Shown here: piece by piece, positions 18,816-26,559 of the stretch | Layout of the letters: each line of letters starts with the position of its first letter | Numbering within the stretch: the first letter of the stretch is position 1 | Assembly: GCA_947471505.1 (NCBI GenBank) | Contig: CANIWM010000064.1 | Span: 1 to 35,927 of the forward strand | DNA: 35,927 bases | Reading direction: 5' to 3' | Source: Chthoniobacteraceae bacterium | GTDB taxonomy: Bacteria; Verrucomicrobiota; Verrucomicrobiia; Chthoniobacterales; Chthoniobacteraceae | Made by a program: the position numbers and the translations under genes | Notes under the pieces: model-generated | Databases searched by the model: none | Seen by the model: the letters and a program-made list of their open reading frames with translations, nothing else | Told to the model about the DNA's origin: nothing

Positions 18816-19046
18816 CAAACGAAATGGGATTGGCTGCAAACGATCTGGGACGGGTTGCAAACGAAATGGGATTGGCTCCAAACGATTTGGGATTGGTTCC
18901 AAACGATTCGGTATTGGCTACAAACGATCTGGGATTACCTCCAAACGATTTGGGATGGGTCGCAAACGATCCGGGATTGGCTGCAAGCGATCTGAGACTG
19001 GCTCCAAGCGATCCGGGATGAGCTGCAAGCGATCTGGGAATAGCTC
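18816..19046. repeat. Tandem array, 11 units of 21 bp, upstream of protein A gene
   Basis: Eleven consecutive 21-bp units begin at 18816, 18837, 18858, 18879, 18900, 18921, 18942, 18963, 18984, 19005 and 19026, with no spacers. The conserved part is CAA(A/G)CGAT.TGGGATTGG. Units 1 and 3 differ at one base, while later units (9-11) carry CAAGCGAT. Because 21 is a multiple of three, several frames stay open and give seven-residue repeats on both strands, but none has a convincing start. The array lies 112 bp upstream of the protein A start. A 21-bp period is two turns of B-DNA, so a protein could bind every unit on one face. That role is an inference. Confidence 0.85.
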
Positions 19047-19469
19047 TTTTTGAAAGGTGAGGTTTGCCGACGAAGGGGCCTTGCTCGGAGAGCGGAAAGT
19101 TTTCGTCCAAATGGTGGGCGGGGTTGTTTCACGGCGGGCTGGTATAAGCGACCTGGGCGGGAGGTAAAGCAAAAATTGCCCGGCGGTTTTGGTTGGTTCG
19201 TTTCCTTTCACGTCGATACATGCGCAAAAACCGGGCGAAAACTATCCCTCCGCATGAAAATAGTTGGAGAAATCTTTGAGCCGACGGAACGGGGTGTCCG
19301 CATTTTGTGTCACTGCGTTTTGTGGACTGGCGACGGGGTCGGTGGTGCGGCTCGTCGTCGTCCTTGGTTTTTTCTCGCGAAATATTGCGCCGCACGGAAC
19401 GATCCACTTACCGTGCGGGAATCTCTTTTTGCCCGAGCGGCGCGTATATCCATTTCAAATCCGACTTTC
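19047..19469. other. 423-bp gap before mqo; one hairpin, otherwise nothing recognised
   Basis: No convincing gene is present on either strand. The frame of mqo is open back to 19050, but the upstream part has no family resemblance. The only clear structure is an 8-bp perfect inverted repeat, CCGCACGG at 19390-19397 and CCGTGCGG at 19411-19418, with a 13-nt loop. It lies about 50 bp upstream of the mqo start. It could be an operator or a leader hairpin. The promoter of mqo should lie in this gap. Confidence 0.4.
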
Positions 19470-20969
19470 ATGACATCCAATCAACACATCGAAAATCCTG
19501 ACGTTATCCTGATCGGCAGCGGCGTCATGTCCGCGAATCTCGCCACTTTGCTCAAGCGGCTCGACCCGAAGCTGACCATCCAAATGTATGAAGTGACCGA
19601 TGGGCTTTCGCAGGAGAGCTCCGACGGCTGGAACAATGCGGGCACGGGGCACGCGGGGATTTGCGAGCTGAGCTACACGCCGAAGCGCGAGGCGGACGGC
19701 TCGGTGAACGTGAACAAGGTCATCGAGATTTTTGAGCAATTCGAGCACTCGAAGCAGTACTGGAGCTACGCGGTGGCGAGCGGGATGGCAGAGCGCCCGA
19801 AGGAGTTCATCAATCCCGTGCAGCACATCAGCTTTGTGCATGGCGATGAGCAGGTGGACTTTTTGAAGGCGCGGCACGCGGGCATGGCGGCGCACCATTT
19901 CTTCCGCGAAATGGAATACACGACGGACCGCGCGAAGATCGCAAGCTGGGCTCCGTTGCTGCTCGAAGGCCGCGGCGAGGTGCCGATCGCGGCGACGAAG
20001 ATGGACGCGGGGACGGATGTGAACTTTGGCGAGATCTCGCGCAAACTTCTCGGCTGGCTGGCAAAGCAGGATGGCTGCGGGATTGCTTCCGGGCATCGCG
20101 TGGTGGGGCTGAAGCGGAAGGGCGCGGGCTGGGAAGTCAGCGCGAAGAATGTGGCGACGGGCGAGGTACGGGTGAACGTCACGAAGTTCGTTTTCGTGGG
20201 CGCGGGCGGCGGGAGTCTGCCGCTTTTGCAAAAGTCCGGCATCCCCGAGGCGAAGGGGCTCGGCGGTTTCCCAATCGGCGGGCAGTGGCTCATTTGCGAC
20301 AACCCGGAGATCGTCGCGAAGCATCAGGCGAAGGTTTATGGCCAGGCGCTGGACGCCGCGCCGACGATGGCGGTGCCGCATCTCGATACGCGGATTCTCG
20401 ATGGAAAGAAGACGCTTCTCTTTGGACCGTTCGCGGCGTGGACGACGAAGTTTTTACACAAAAAGGGGAGCGTGACGGACCTGCCGTTTTCCGTGCGTCC
20501 GGACAACATCGCGACGCTCATCAAGATCGGCATCCACAACCTCGACCTCGTCCGCTACCTCGTGCAGCAAGGCACGCAGAGCATGAACGCGCGCATGAAA
20601 GTGCTGCATGTTTTTTACCCAGCGGCGCAGGCGAAGGATTGGAAGCTCATCGACGCCGGCATTCGCGTGCAGGCAATTAAGAAGACCGACGGCGAGGCTG
20701 GAATCGTCCACTACGGCACCGAGGTCATCACCGACGCAAACCGCACAATCTCCGCGCTGCTCGGCGCATCGCCGGGAGCGTCCGTCTCGGTGAACATCGT
20801 GCTCGAAGTCATCAAGAAATGCTTCCCGCAACTGCTCGCGAGCCCCGAGGGCCACGCGCGGATGAAGGAGATGATCCCGACCTACGACGTGAACATCAAG
20901 CTACCGGAAAACGCCGAACTCTTCCGCGAAGTGAGCAAGAAAGCCGACGAGATTTTGCAGCTCCACTGA
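19470..20969 (+). CDS. mqo: Malate:quinone oxidoreductase
   Basis: This 499-residue FAD-dependent enzyme oxidises L-malate to oxaloacetate and passes electrons to membrane quinones, in place of or beside NAD-dependent malate dehydrogenase. The dinucleotide-binding motif is VILIGSGVMSANLATLL (Gly16-Ser-Gly-Val-Met). Family landmarks include QESSDGWNNAGTGHAGICEL near 50-70, VNKVIEIFEQFEHSKQYW, FVGAGGGSLPLLQKSGIPE and LFGPFAAW. The length is the usual 490-500. The start MTSNQHIENPD is chosen because the family begins only a few residues before the FAD motif. It is a peripheral membrane protein. It is followed after 21 bp by the aldolase/dehydrogenase gene, so the two are probably co-transcribed. 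There is no Shine-Dalgarno. Confidence 0.95.
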   Translation: MTSNQHIENPDVILIGSGVMSANLATLLKRLDPKLTIQMYEVTDGLSQESSDGWNNAGTGHAGICELSYTPKREADGSVNVNKVIEIFEQFEHSKQYWSYAVASGMAERPKEFINPVQHISFVHGDEQVDFLKARHAGMAAHHFFREMEYTTDRAKIASWAPLLLEGRGEVPIAATKMDAGTDVNFGEISRKLLGWLAKQDGCGIASGHRVVGLKRKGAGWEVSAKNVATGEVRVNVTKFVFVGAGGGSLPLLQKSGIPEAKGLGGFPIGGQWLICDNPEIVAKHQAKVYGQALDAAPTMAVPHLDTRILDGKKTLLFGPFAAWTTKFLHKKGSVTDLPFSVRPDNIATLIKIGIHNLDLVRYLVQQGTQSMNARMKVLHVFYPAAQAKDWKLIDAGIRVQAIKKTDGEAGIVHYGTEVITDANRTISALLGASPGASVSVNIVLEVIKKCFPQLLASPEGHARMKEMIPTYDVNIKLPENAELFREVSKKADEILQLH

Positions 20970-20990
20970 CATCTTTTACAAAATCCAATC

Positions 20991-23183
20991 ATGAAAGCCT
21001 TCCAACACGTCAACAATCTCTGGAACGAAGCTGAAGTCTCGAAACTTAAGGGCGTGGACCGCCTCGTTTACCGGTCGAACAAACTAGGCAGCGACCAGCG
21101 CATCACCAACACCGGCGGCGGCAACACTTCCTCCAAGATCACCGAGAAAGACCCGCTCACCGGGGAATCCGTGGAAGTGCTCTGGGTCAAAGGATCGGGA
21201 GGCGACTTGCGCACCAGCGCCCGCGAAAACTTCTCCTCGCTCTACCAGACCAAGTTGATCGGCCTGCAAAAATCCTATGCAGCGCGCAAGGACAAGGGCA
21301 TCAAGTCGCAGGCGGAAGACGACATGGTGGGCGCTTACAATCACACGACGTTCAATCTCAATCCGCGCGCCAGCTCCATCGACACGCCGCTGCACAGTTT
21401 CATTCCCGCAAAGTTCGTGGACCACATGCACCCGAACGCGGTCATCTCGATCGCGGCCAGCAAGCAATGCAAGAAATTGACCCGCGAGATCTTCGGCGGT
21501 GCAATGGACTACGTGAAGTGGATGCGGCCAGGCTTTGAGCTTGGCCTCGCGATGCAGGACATCGTGAAGAAAAACCCCAAGGCCACGGGCATCATGATGG
21601 GGCAGCACGGCTTCATCTCGTGGGCGAACGACGACAAGGATTGCTACCTGCGCACGCTGGAGTTCATCGAGCAAGCGTCGCAGTTCATCGAGGCGAAATA
21701 CCAGGCCAAAGGAGGCGATGCGAAAGCCTTTGGCGGACAGAAATACCAAACTCTCCCCGAGGAAGCGCGCCGCCAGACGTTGGCCGCGATATTGCCGTGG
21801 CTGCGCGGACAGGTTTCGCAGCAGAAGCGGTTCATCGCCACGGTCCAGGATGACGAAAAGATTTTGCGCTTCGTGAATTCCAAAGACGCGCCGCGTCTCG
21901 CCGAGCTGGGCACGAGTTGTCCCGACCATTTTCTGCGCACGAAGATCAAGCCGCTGTATGTCGCGTGGAATCCGCAGAAGGAAGATGCCGCAGCTTTGAA
22001 GAAGAAGCTCGCCGACGGCCTCGGGCAGTATCGCAGGGACTACCTTGCGTATTACGAGAAGTGCAAACACGCCGATTCGCCCGCCGTCCGCGACGCAAAC
22101 CCGACCGTGGTTTTGATTCCCGGCTTGGGCATGATTGCATGGGGCAAGGACAAATCCGAATCGCGCGTCACTGCAGAGTTTTACAACTGCGCCGTGGAAG
22201 TCATGCGGGGCGCGGAGGCGATTGACCAATATATCGCGTTGCCGCAACAGGAGGCGTTCGACATCGAATACTGGCTGCTCGAAGAAGCGAAGTTGAAGCG
22301 AATGCCGGCGGAAAAAGAACTGGCCCGACAGGTCGTGATCGTCATCGGAGCAGGCTCGGGCATCGGCAAGGAAACCGCGCACCGACTGGTGAAAGAAGGC
22401 GCGCACGTCGTGTGCGTGGATTTGAATGCGGCGTCGGCACAAGCGACAGCCAAGGAGATCGCCGACAAATACGGCTCGGGTATCGGCGTCGCCGGAACGG
22501 GGATTTCCAACTGCGGTCTGTCCGTCGGTCTGGCGGCGAACATTACCGATCGCGCAAGCATTCGCGCCATGCTGGACCAAGTCGCGCTCGCTTACGGCGG
22601 GTTCGATTCCATCTGTGTGACCGCTGGCATCTTTGTGCCGAGCGACACCTCAGGCCGCATCCCAGATGAGAAATGGGCGCTCACATTCAATATCAATGTC
22701 ACTGGCAGTTATCTCGTCGCCGACGAAGCGGCGAAGACGTGGAAGCAACAGGGATTGCGCGGAAATCTGGTGATGACGACAAGCGCGAATGCCGCCGTGG
22801 CGAAGAAAGGTTCGCTCGCCTACGACACATCCAAGGCGGCGGCGAATCATCTCGTGCGGGAACTGGCGATTGAACTCGCGCCGTTGGTTCGAGTGAATGC
22901 TGTCGCACCAGCCACCGTGGTCCAAGGCTCAGCGATGTTCCCCCGTGACCGCGTGATTGGCTCGCTCGCGAAATACGAAATCCCTTACACCGAGAAAGAG
23001 CCGACGGAATCACTCGTGTCGAAGCTCGCGCAGTTTTACGCCGACCGCACCTTGACCAAGTCGCCAATCACCCCGGCGGATCAGGCGGAAGCGTATTTCC
23101 TGCTCATCTCCCAGCGCTTAAGCAAGACGGTCGGCCAGGTGATCACGGTGGACGGTGGTCTGCATGAGGCGTTTCTGCGCTAA
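20991..23183 (+). CDS. rhaEW: Bifunctional rhamnulose-1-phosphate aldolase / lactaldehyde-type short-chain dehydrogenase
   Basis: This 730-residue fusion has an N-terminal class II aldolase domain (about 1-430) with phosphate-binding GGNTSSK near 43-49 and metal-binding histidines His145 and His147 (DHMHPNA) and His206 (QHGF). It is joined to a short-chain dehydrogenase (about 445-730) with the NAD motif GAGSGIG from 453 and the catalytic Tyr611/Lys615 (YDTSK). The same fusion exists in Bacillus subtilis YuxG (RhaEW) and other bacteria. The aldolase cleaves L-rhamnulose-1-phosphate to dihydroxyacetone phosphate and L-lactaldehyde, and the dehydrogenase oxidises the aldehyde. The gene lies 21 bp after mqo; no rhamnose isomerase or kinase gene is in the window. 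A GH78 rhamnosidase is 4 kb upstream. Specificity for fuculose phosphate cannot be excluded. Confidence 0.88.
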   Translation: MKAFQHVNNLWNEAEVSKLKGVDRLVYRSNKLGSDQRITNTGGGNTSSKITEKDPLTGESVEVLWVKGSGGDLRTSARENFSSLYQTKLIGLQKSYAARKDKGIKSQAEDDMVGAYNHTTFNLNPRASSIDTPLHSFIPAKFVDHMHPNAVISIAASKQCKKLTREIFGGAMDYVKWMRPGFELGLAMQDIVKKNPKATGIMMGQHGFISWANDDKDCYLRTLEFIEQASQFIEAKYQAKGGDAKAFGGQKYQTLPEEARRQTLAAILPWLRGQVSQQKRFIATVQDDEKILRFVNSKDAPRLAELGTSCPDHFLRTKIKPLYVAWNPQKEDAAALKKKLADGLGQYRRDYLAYYEKCKHADSPAVRDANPTVVLIPGLGMIAWGKDKSESRVTAEFYNCAVEVMRGAEAIDQYIALPQQEAFDIEYWLLEEAKLKRMPAEKELARQVVIVIGAGSGIGKETAHRLVKEGAHVVCVDLNAASAQATAKEIADKYGSGIGVAGTGISNCGLSVGLAANITDRASIRAMLDQVALAYGGFDSICVTAGIFVPSDTSGRIPDEKWALTFNINVTGSYLVADEAAKTWKQQGLRGNLVMTTSANAAVAKKGSLAYDTSKAAANHLVRELAIELAPLVRVNAVAPATVVQGSAMFPRDRVIGSLAKYEIPYTEKEPTESLVSKLAQFYADRTLTKSPITPADQAEAYFLLISQRLSKTVGQVITVDGGLHEAFLR

Positions 23184-23285
23184 CAGCACCGTTCTCGTTT
23201 TCGGGGCTATGGGCAGCGGCAATCCGTCAGTATTTGGTGAATGTTGTGCTTGCCGTTCCCGCGACGAGGTCTAAAGCCAACAGGC

Positions 23286-24149
23286 ATGGAAACTTCTCCG
23301 AAAGATCGTGCGTCGCTCGCGTTGCCGGGCGCGGTTTTGTTTGTGCCGTTTATCGTCATATTTTGGCTGATGTATTGCGCGGTGGGCGGGGCTGAGTTTC
23401 GCCCAAGTTTGATCTTCTTGGCCGTGTTCGTGTTCATCATGTCCATGCGAGCGTGCGCGATCATTTCGCCGAATGAGTCGCTCGTTTTGACGTTCCTCGG
23501 GAACTATGTGGGCACGGTGACGCGCAATGGTTTCTCGCTGATCAATCCGCTCGCAAGTCGCCAGCGGGTGACACTTCGGATGCGCAATTTTCAGAGCCCA
23601 CAAATGAAGGTTAATGATGCGCACGGCAATCCGGTGGAGATTGCCGCCGTAGTGGTGTGGCAGGTTGAGCGGCCTGCGGACGCGGTTTTTGAAGTCGATA
23701 ACTACGAGGCGTTCATGCCCATCCAGTGCGAGACGGCGCTCCGCCAGGTGGCGACGCACTATCCTTATGAGCCGCACACCGCTGACGAAGTGGCGCTCCG
23801 TAGTCACCCGGTGGAGGTGTCGAAAAACTTGTGCGAGGAGATTCAAAAGCGCGTCTCCATAGCGGGCATTCGGGTCACTGAGGCAAGCCTATCGCACCTC
23901 GCGTACAGCCCTGAGATCGCACAGGCGATGCTGCGACGCCAGCAAGCGCAGGCGATCATTTCCGCGAGGCAAATGATCGTCGAGGGCGCAGTAGGGATGG
24001 TGGAGATGGCCCTCACCAAGCTGGAAAAAGATGGTGTCGTGAAACTGGATGAGCATGGCCGTGCGACGATGGTGAACAATCTGATGCTGGCGCTCGTCTC
24101 CGAGCATCACGTCCAGCCAGTCATGTCGGCGGGCCAGCCAAAAGCATGA
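23286..24149 (+). CDS. SPFH / band 7 membrane protein
   Basis: This 287-residue protein starts [15 protein letters not shown]. Two hydrophobic segments (about 13-35 and 42-58) are followed by an SPFH domain (about 60-230). The domain contains [20 protein letters not shown], then [28 protein letters not shown], a stretch on the coupling of [16 protein letters not shown], and [19 protein letters not shown]. Family members (stomatin, prohibitin, HflK/C) scaffold membrane microdomains and often control proteases. This one lacks a long coiled coil. The upstream ATG at 23241 is rejected because it adds residues outside the family pattern. The stop overlaps the start of the peroxiredoxin gene (ATGA), which argues for translational coupling and a shared role, possibly in envelope stress. 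Confidence 0.85.
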   Translation: METSPKDRASLALPGAVLFVPFIVIFWLMYCAVGGAEFRPSLIFLAVFVFIMSMRACAIISPNESLVLTFLGNYVGTVTRNGFSLINPLASRQRVTLRMRNFQSPQMKVNDAHGNPVEIAAVVVWQVERPADAVFEVDNYEAFMPIQCETALRQVATHYPYEPHTADEVALRSHPVEVSKNLCEEIQKRVSIAGIRVTEASLSHLAYSPEIAQAMLRRQQAQAIISARQMIVEGAVGMVEMALTKLEKDGVVKLDEHGRATMVNNLMLALVSEHHVQPVMSAGQPKA

Positions 24150-24622
24150 CGGCTCTCGAACCCGGTATGAAGGCTCCCGCGTTTCGCGCGCTCGCCGTGG
24201 GCGGGACGTATGGTGACGCGGGAAAGCAGGTCTCGCTCGGAGAATTCGCGGGACAAAATGTGGTGCTCTATTTTTACCCGAAAGACGACACGCCCGGTTG
24301 CACGATGCAGGCGTGTGGGCTGCGCGATGCGTGGAGCGAAGTGTCGGAAAAATGCGTGCTCTTCGGCGTGAGCATCGATCCCGCGAAGAGCCACGGGAAG
24401 TTCATCGCGAAGCATTCGCTGCCGTTTCCGCTGCTGGTGGATGAGGGACACGCGATGGTAGAGGCTTTCGGGGTATGGGTGGAGAAGAGCCTTTACGGGA
24501 GAAAATACATGGGCACGGAGCGGACGACTTTTATCATCGGACCGAATGGGATACTCCGCGCGGTGCTGCGCAAAGTGAAGCCCGGCGACCATGCGGCGGC
24601 GGTTCTGGAAGCTCTGAAATAG
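24146..24622 (+). CDS. bcp: Thioredoxin-dependent peroxiredoxin, PrxQ/Bcp type
   Basis: This 158-residue protein reduces hydrogen peroxide and organic peroxides using thioredoxin. The active-site stretch is YPKDDTPGCTMQACGLRD, with peroxidatic Cys52 and resolving Cys57 five residues later, the arrangement typical of atypical 2-Cys PrxQ. LYGRKYMGTERTTFIIGPNG near the C terminus is also typical. It has no signal peptide, so it is cytoplasmic. Its ATG overlaps the stop of the SPFH gene by 4 bp. It converges on ftsY with only 2 bp between stop codons. Confidence 0.93.
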   Translation: MTALEPGMKAPAFRALAVGGTYGDAGKQVSLGEFAGQNVVLYFYPKDDTPGCTMQACGLRDAWSEVSEKCVLFGVSIDPAKSHGKFIAKHSLPFPLLVDEGHAMVEAFGVWVEKSLYGRKYMGTERTTFIIGPNGILRAVLRKVKPGDHAAAVLEALK

Positions 24623-24624
24623 AG

Positions 24625-25476
24625 CTACTCGACCATCCGCTCCACGAACTCGCGGCTGTCGAAAAAGGCGAAATCCTCCGCCTTCTCGCCTGTGCCGACG
24701 AAGCGTGTGGGGAGTTTTAGCTCGTCTTGGATGGCGACGATGACGCCACCCTTCCCGCTGCCGTCGAGCTTCGTGCAGACGATGCCTGTCAGCTCGGCTG
24801 ATGCTTTGAACTCTCGCGCTTGCGCCAGCGCGTTTGCGCCGGTGGTGGCATCTACGACGAGCAGACTCTCGTGCGGCGCAGAGGGATCGGCGCGTTGGAG
24901 CACACGCTTCACCTTGCCGAGTTCGTTCATCAAATTGTGCTTCGTGTGCAAGCGGCCTGCGGTATCGCAGAGGATAAACTCGATGTTCTGCTTCTCCGCT
25001 TTTTGGTAAGCGTCGTAGCAAAGCGCGGCGGGGTCGCCGTTGTATTGGCCCTTCACTATTTCCACGCCGATGCGGTCCGCCCAGATGCCCAGTTGCTCGA
25101 TGGCCGCTGCACGGAACGTGTCCGCGGCGACGAGGAGGACGCTGTGCCCGCGCTTTTTCAAAAGAGCTGCCATCTTCGCCGTGGAGGTCGTTTTTCCTGT
25201 GCCGTTGACGCCGACGACGAGGATGACTTTCGGCTTGTTTGCAAATGGGCGGAGCATCCACTGCTCGGTCGGAAGAATTTTAATGATCTCTTCGCGGGCA
25301 ACCTTCACCACCGTCTCAGCGGTCAGCTTCTCCCCACCGTCCTGCAAGGTTTTGAGGATGCGGGTCGTCATCGGCAAGCCGAGGTCTGCGCGGATGAGGC
25401 TCTCCTCCAACTCGTCCCAATCCACCGGTTTGCCCGTGAATTTCTGCCAGATGTTTTTGAGAAAACCGAACGCCAT
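24625..25476 (-). CDS. ftsY: Signal recognition particle receptor FtsY
   Basis: This 283-residue SRP GTPase docks ribosome-SRP complexes at the membrane for co-translational insertion. It has a short N domain (1 to about 75, WDELEESLIRADLGLP) and a G domain with GVNGTGKTT at 89-97, DTFRAAAIEQL, DTAGR, TKLDGSGKGG and GTGEKAEDF. The long acidic A domain of E. coli FtsY is missing, as in many bacteria. It is the last gene of the minus-strand operon ribH-nusB-ftsY and begins 3 bp after the nusB stop. Confidence 0.95.
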   Translation of the reverse strand: MAFGFLKNIWQKFTGKPVDWDELEESLIRADLGLPMTTRILKTLQDGGEKLTAETVVKVAREEIIKILPTEQWMLRPFANKPKVILVVGVNGTGKTTSTAKMAALLKKRGHSVLLVAADTFRAAAIEQLGIWADRIGVEIVKGQYNGDPAALCYDAYQKAEKQNIEFILCDTAGRLHTKHNLMNELGKVKRVLQRADPSAPHESLLVVDATTGANALAQAREFKASAELTGIVCTKLDGSGKGGVIVAIQDELKLPTRFVGTGEKAEDFAFFDSREFVERMVE

Positions 25477-25479
25477 AAC

Positions 25480-25944
25480 TTACGGTTTCGCGGCGGGTTT
25501 CGGCCCTTTCGTGTAGGGCGTCACGGCGTCGCGCAGCGGGCGGGTGAGCTCGCGCTTCACCTGATCCAGCACGCCGTTCACGAACTTGCCGGAGTCTTCG
25601 CCACCGAACTTTTTCGCGAGATCGATTGCTTCATTGATCGCCACGATGGGCGGCGTCTCCAAGCGATGAAACATCTCATAAATCGCCAACCGCAGGATGT
25701 TGCGGTCCACAGTGTTCAGACGGCCAACCTCAAAGTTGCGAAGGTGACGCTTCAGAATTACGTCCACTTCCTCCCGTTTGGTGAGGAAGCCTGCGATGAG
25801 ACTTTCAGTAAAGTCTTTCACTGCCGCAGTGGCCTCGCGAACAAGCCAGAAATCGGCTCGCAGATCCGCAGCCGGGTTGCCGTGGATGTCGAGTTGGTAG
25901 AGATATTGCACCGCTGCTTCGCGGCCATCGCGTCGTTTACTCAT
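25480..25944 (-). CDS. nusB: Transcription antitermination factor NusB
   Basis: This 154-residue, all-helical protein binds boxA RNA with NusE/S10 and promotes antitermination of rRNA transcription. Family landmarks are the start KRRDGREAAVQYLYQLDI, LNTVDRNILRLAIYEMFH and PPIVAINEAIDLAKKFGGED followed by KFVNGVLDQV. A basic proline-rich tail (TKGPKPAAKP) is extra. Its ATG overlaps the ribH stop by one base (TAATG). The ribH-nusB pairing is a common gene order in bacteria. Confidence 0.95.
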   Translation of the reverse strand: MSKRRDGREAAVQYLYQLDIHGNPAADLRADFWLVREATAAVKDFTESLIAGFLTKREEVDVILKRHLRNFEVGRLNTVDRNILRLAIYEMFHRLETPPIVAINEAIDLAKKFGGEDSGKFVNGVLDQVKRELTRPLRDAVTPYTKGPKPAAKP

Positions 25945-26435
25945 TAAAATGGGATGTCGTTAGACGGCAGGCTGTCCATCGTCTGCACCATGCGGACAGC
26001 GGCGCGGGCGGCTTCTGTGCCGCGATTGATCTTCGTGCCGAGGCAGCGTTCCTTCGCTTGCTCCGCCGTTTTTACCACGAGAACTTCATGGAGGACGGGC
26101 GTGTCGTAGTTCAGCGAAATATCGAGAAGCGAGTTCGTCACCGCCGTTGCGATGAGCCCCGCGTGCATCGTCTCACCATCCCAGAGGAGGCCAAAAGCGA
26201 GCACGGCATCCACATCCGCTGCCGAGTCTATGTAAGCCTTCACGCCAAGAGGGATTTCATACGAGCCGGGCACGTAAACGAGATCGACCTGTGCCTTGGG
26301 TGCGAGCGCCTTGAGCTCCTTGCGAGCTGCCTCCACGAGGCCCTCGACGTATTCAGAATTATAAAGGCTCGCGACGATTCCGAAGCGGCGTTGGCCGGTC
26401 AGTTTCGCAGGTCTGCTTGGCTGTATTTTTGACAT
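25944..26435 (-). CDS. ribH: 6,7-dimethyl-8-ribityllumazine synthase
   Basis: This 163-residue enzyme catalyses the penultimate step of riboflavin synthesis by condensing the ribitylamino-pyrimidinedione with dihydroxybutanone phosphate. Landmarks are FGIVASLYNSEYVEGLVEAA, VPGSYEIPLGVKAYI, the GETMHAG segment with the likely catalytic His, and RGTEAARAAVRMV near the C terminus. The start MSKIQPSRPAKL at 26435 matches the family; the frame is open to 26735, but the extension is unrelated. It is the first gene of the operon with nusB and ftsY. The 124-bp region to the divergent esterase gene must hold both promoters. No FMN riboswitch is recognisable there. Confidence 0.92.
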   Translation of the reverse strand: MSKIQPSRPAKLTGQRRFGIVASLYNSEYVEGLVEAARKELKALAPKAQVDLVYVPGSYEIPLGVKAYIDSAADVDAVLAFGLLWDGETMHAGLIATAVTNSLLDISLNYDTPVLHEVLVVKTAEQAKERCLGTKINRGTEAARAAVRMVQTMDSLPSNDIPF

Positions 26436-26559
26436 GAGAGGCGCGGAGAGTAGCGGCGACACGCGTTTGCGCAAGAGCCCTGCTAGATTTTCGAGTGGAG
26501 CGCTTCGATTCATCAGCCTCGCAATACTTCGTAGCCGCACTGTAAAAGCACTCCTCTTT

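Noticed and set aside
18816-19046. CRISPR array
   Set aside because: Units are contiguous with no unique spacers, are only 21 bp, and no cas genes are nearby.
18638-19211. Repeat proteins with seven-residue units encoded by the 21-bp array (both strands)
   Set aside because: Several frames are open simply because 21 is a multiple of three; none has a ribosome binding site or a non-repetitive domain of known type. Kept only as a possibility in the finding.
19050-19469. N-terminal extension of mqo by 140 residues
   Set aside because: Family members start a few residues before the FAD motif; the extension is Arg/Cys/Trp-rich without resemblance.
21084-22580. 498-codon minus-strand frame opposite the aldolase/dehydrogenase
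   Set aside because: Shadow of a gene with clear active-site motifs on the plus strand; no recognisable domain.
26436-26559. FMN riboswitch upstream of ribH
   Set aside because: The intergenic region is only 124 bp and shows none of the conserved FMN aptamer segments.
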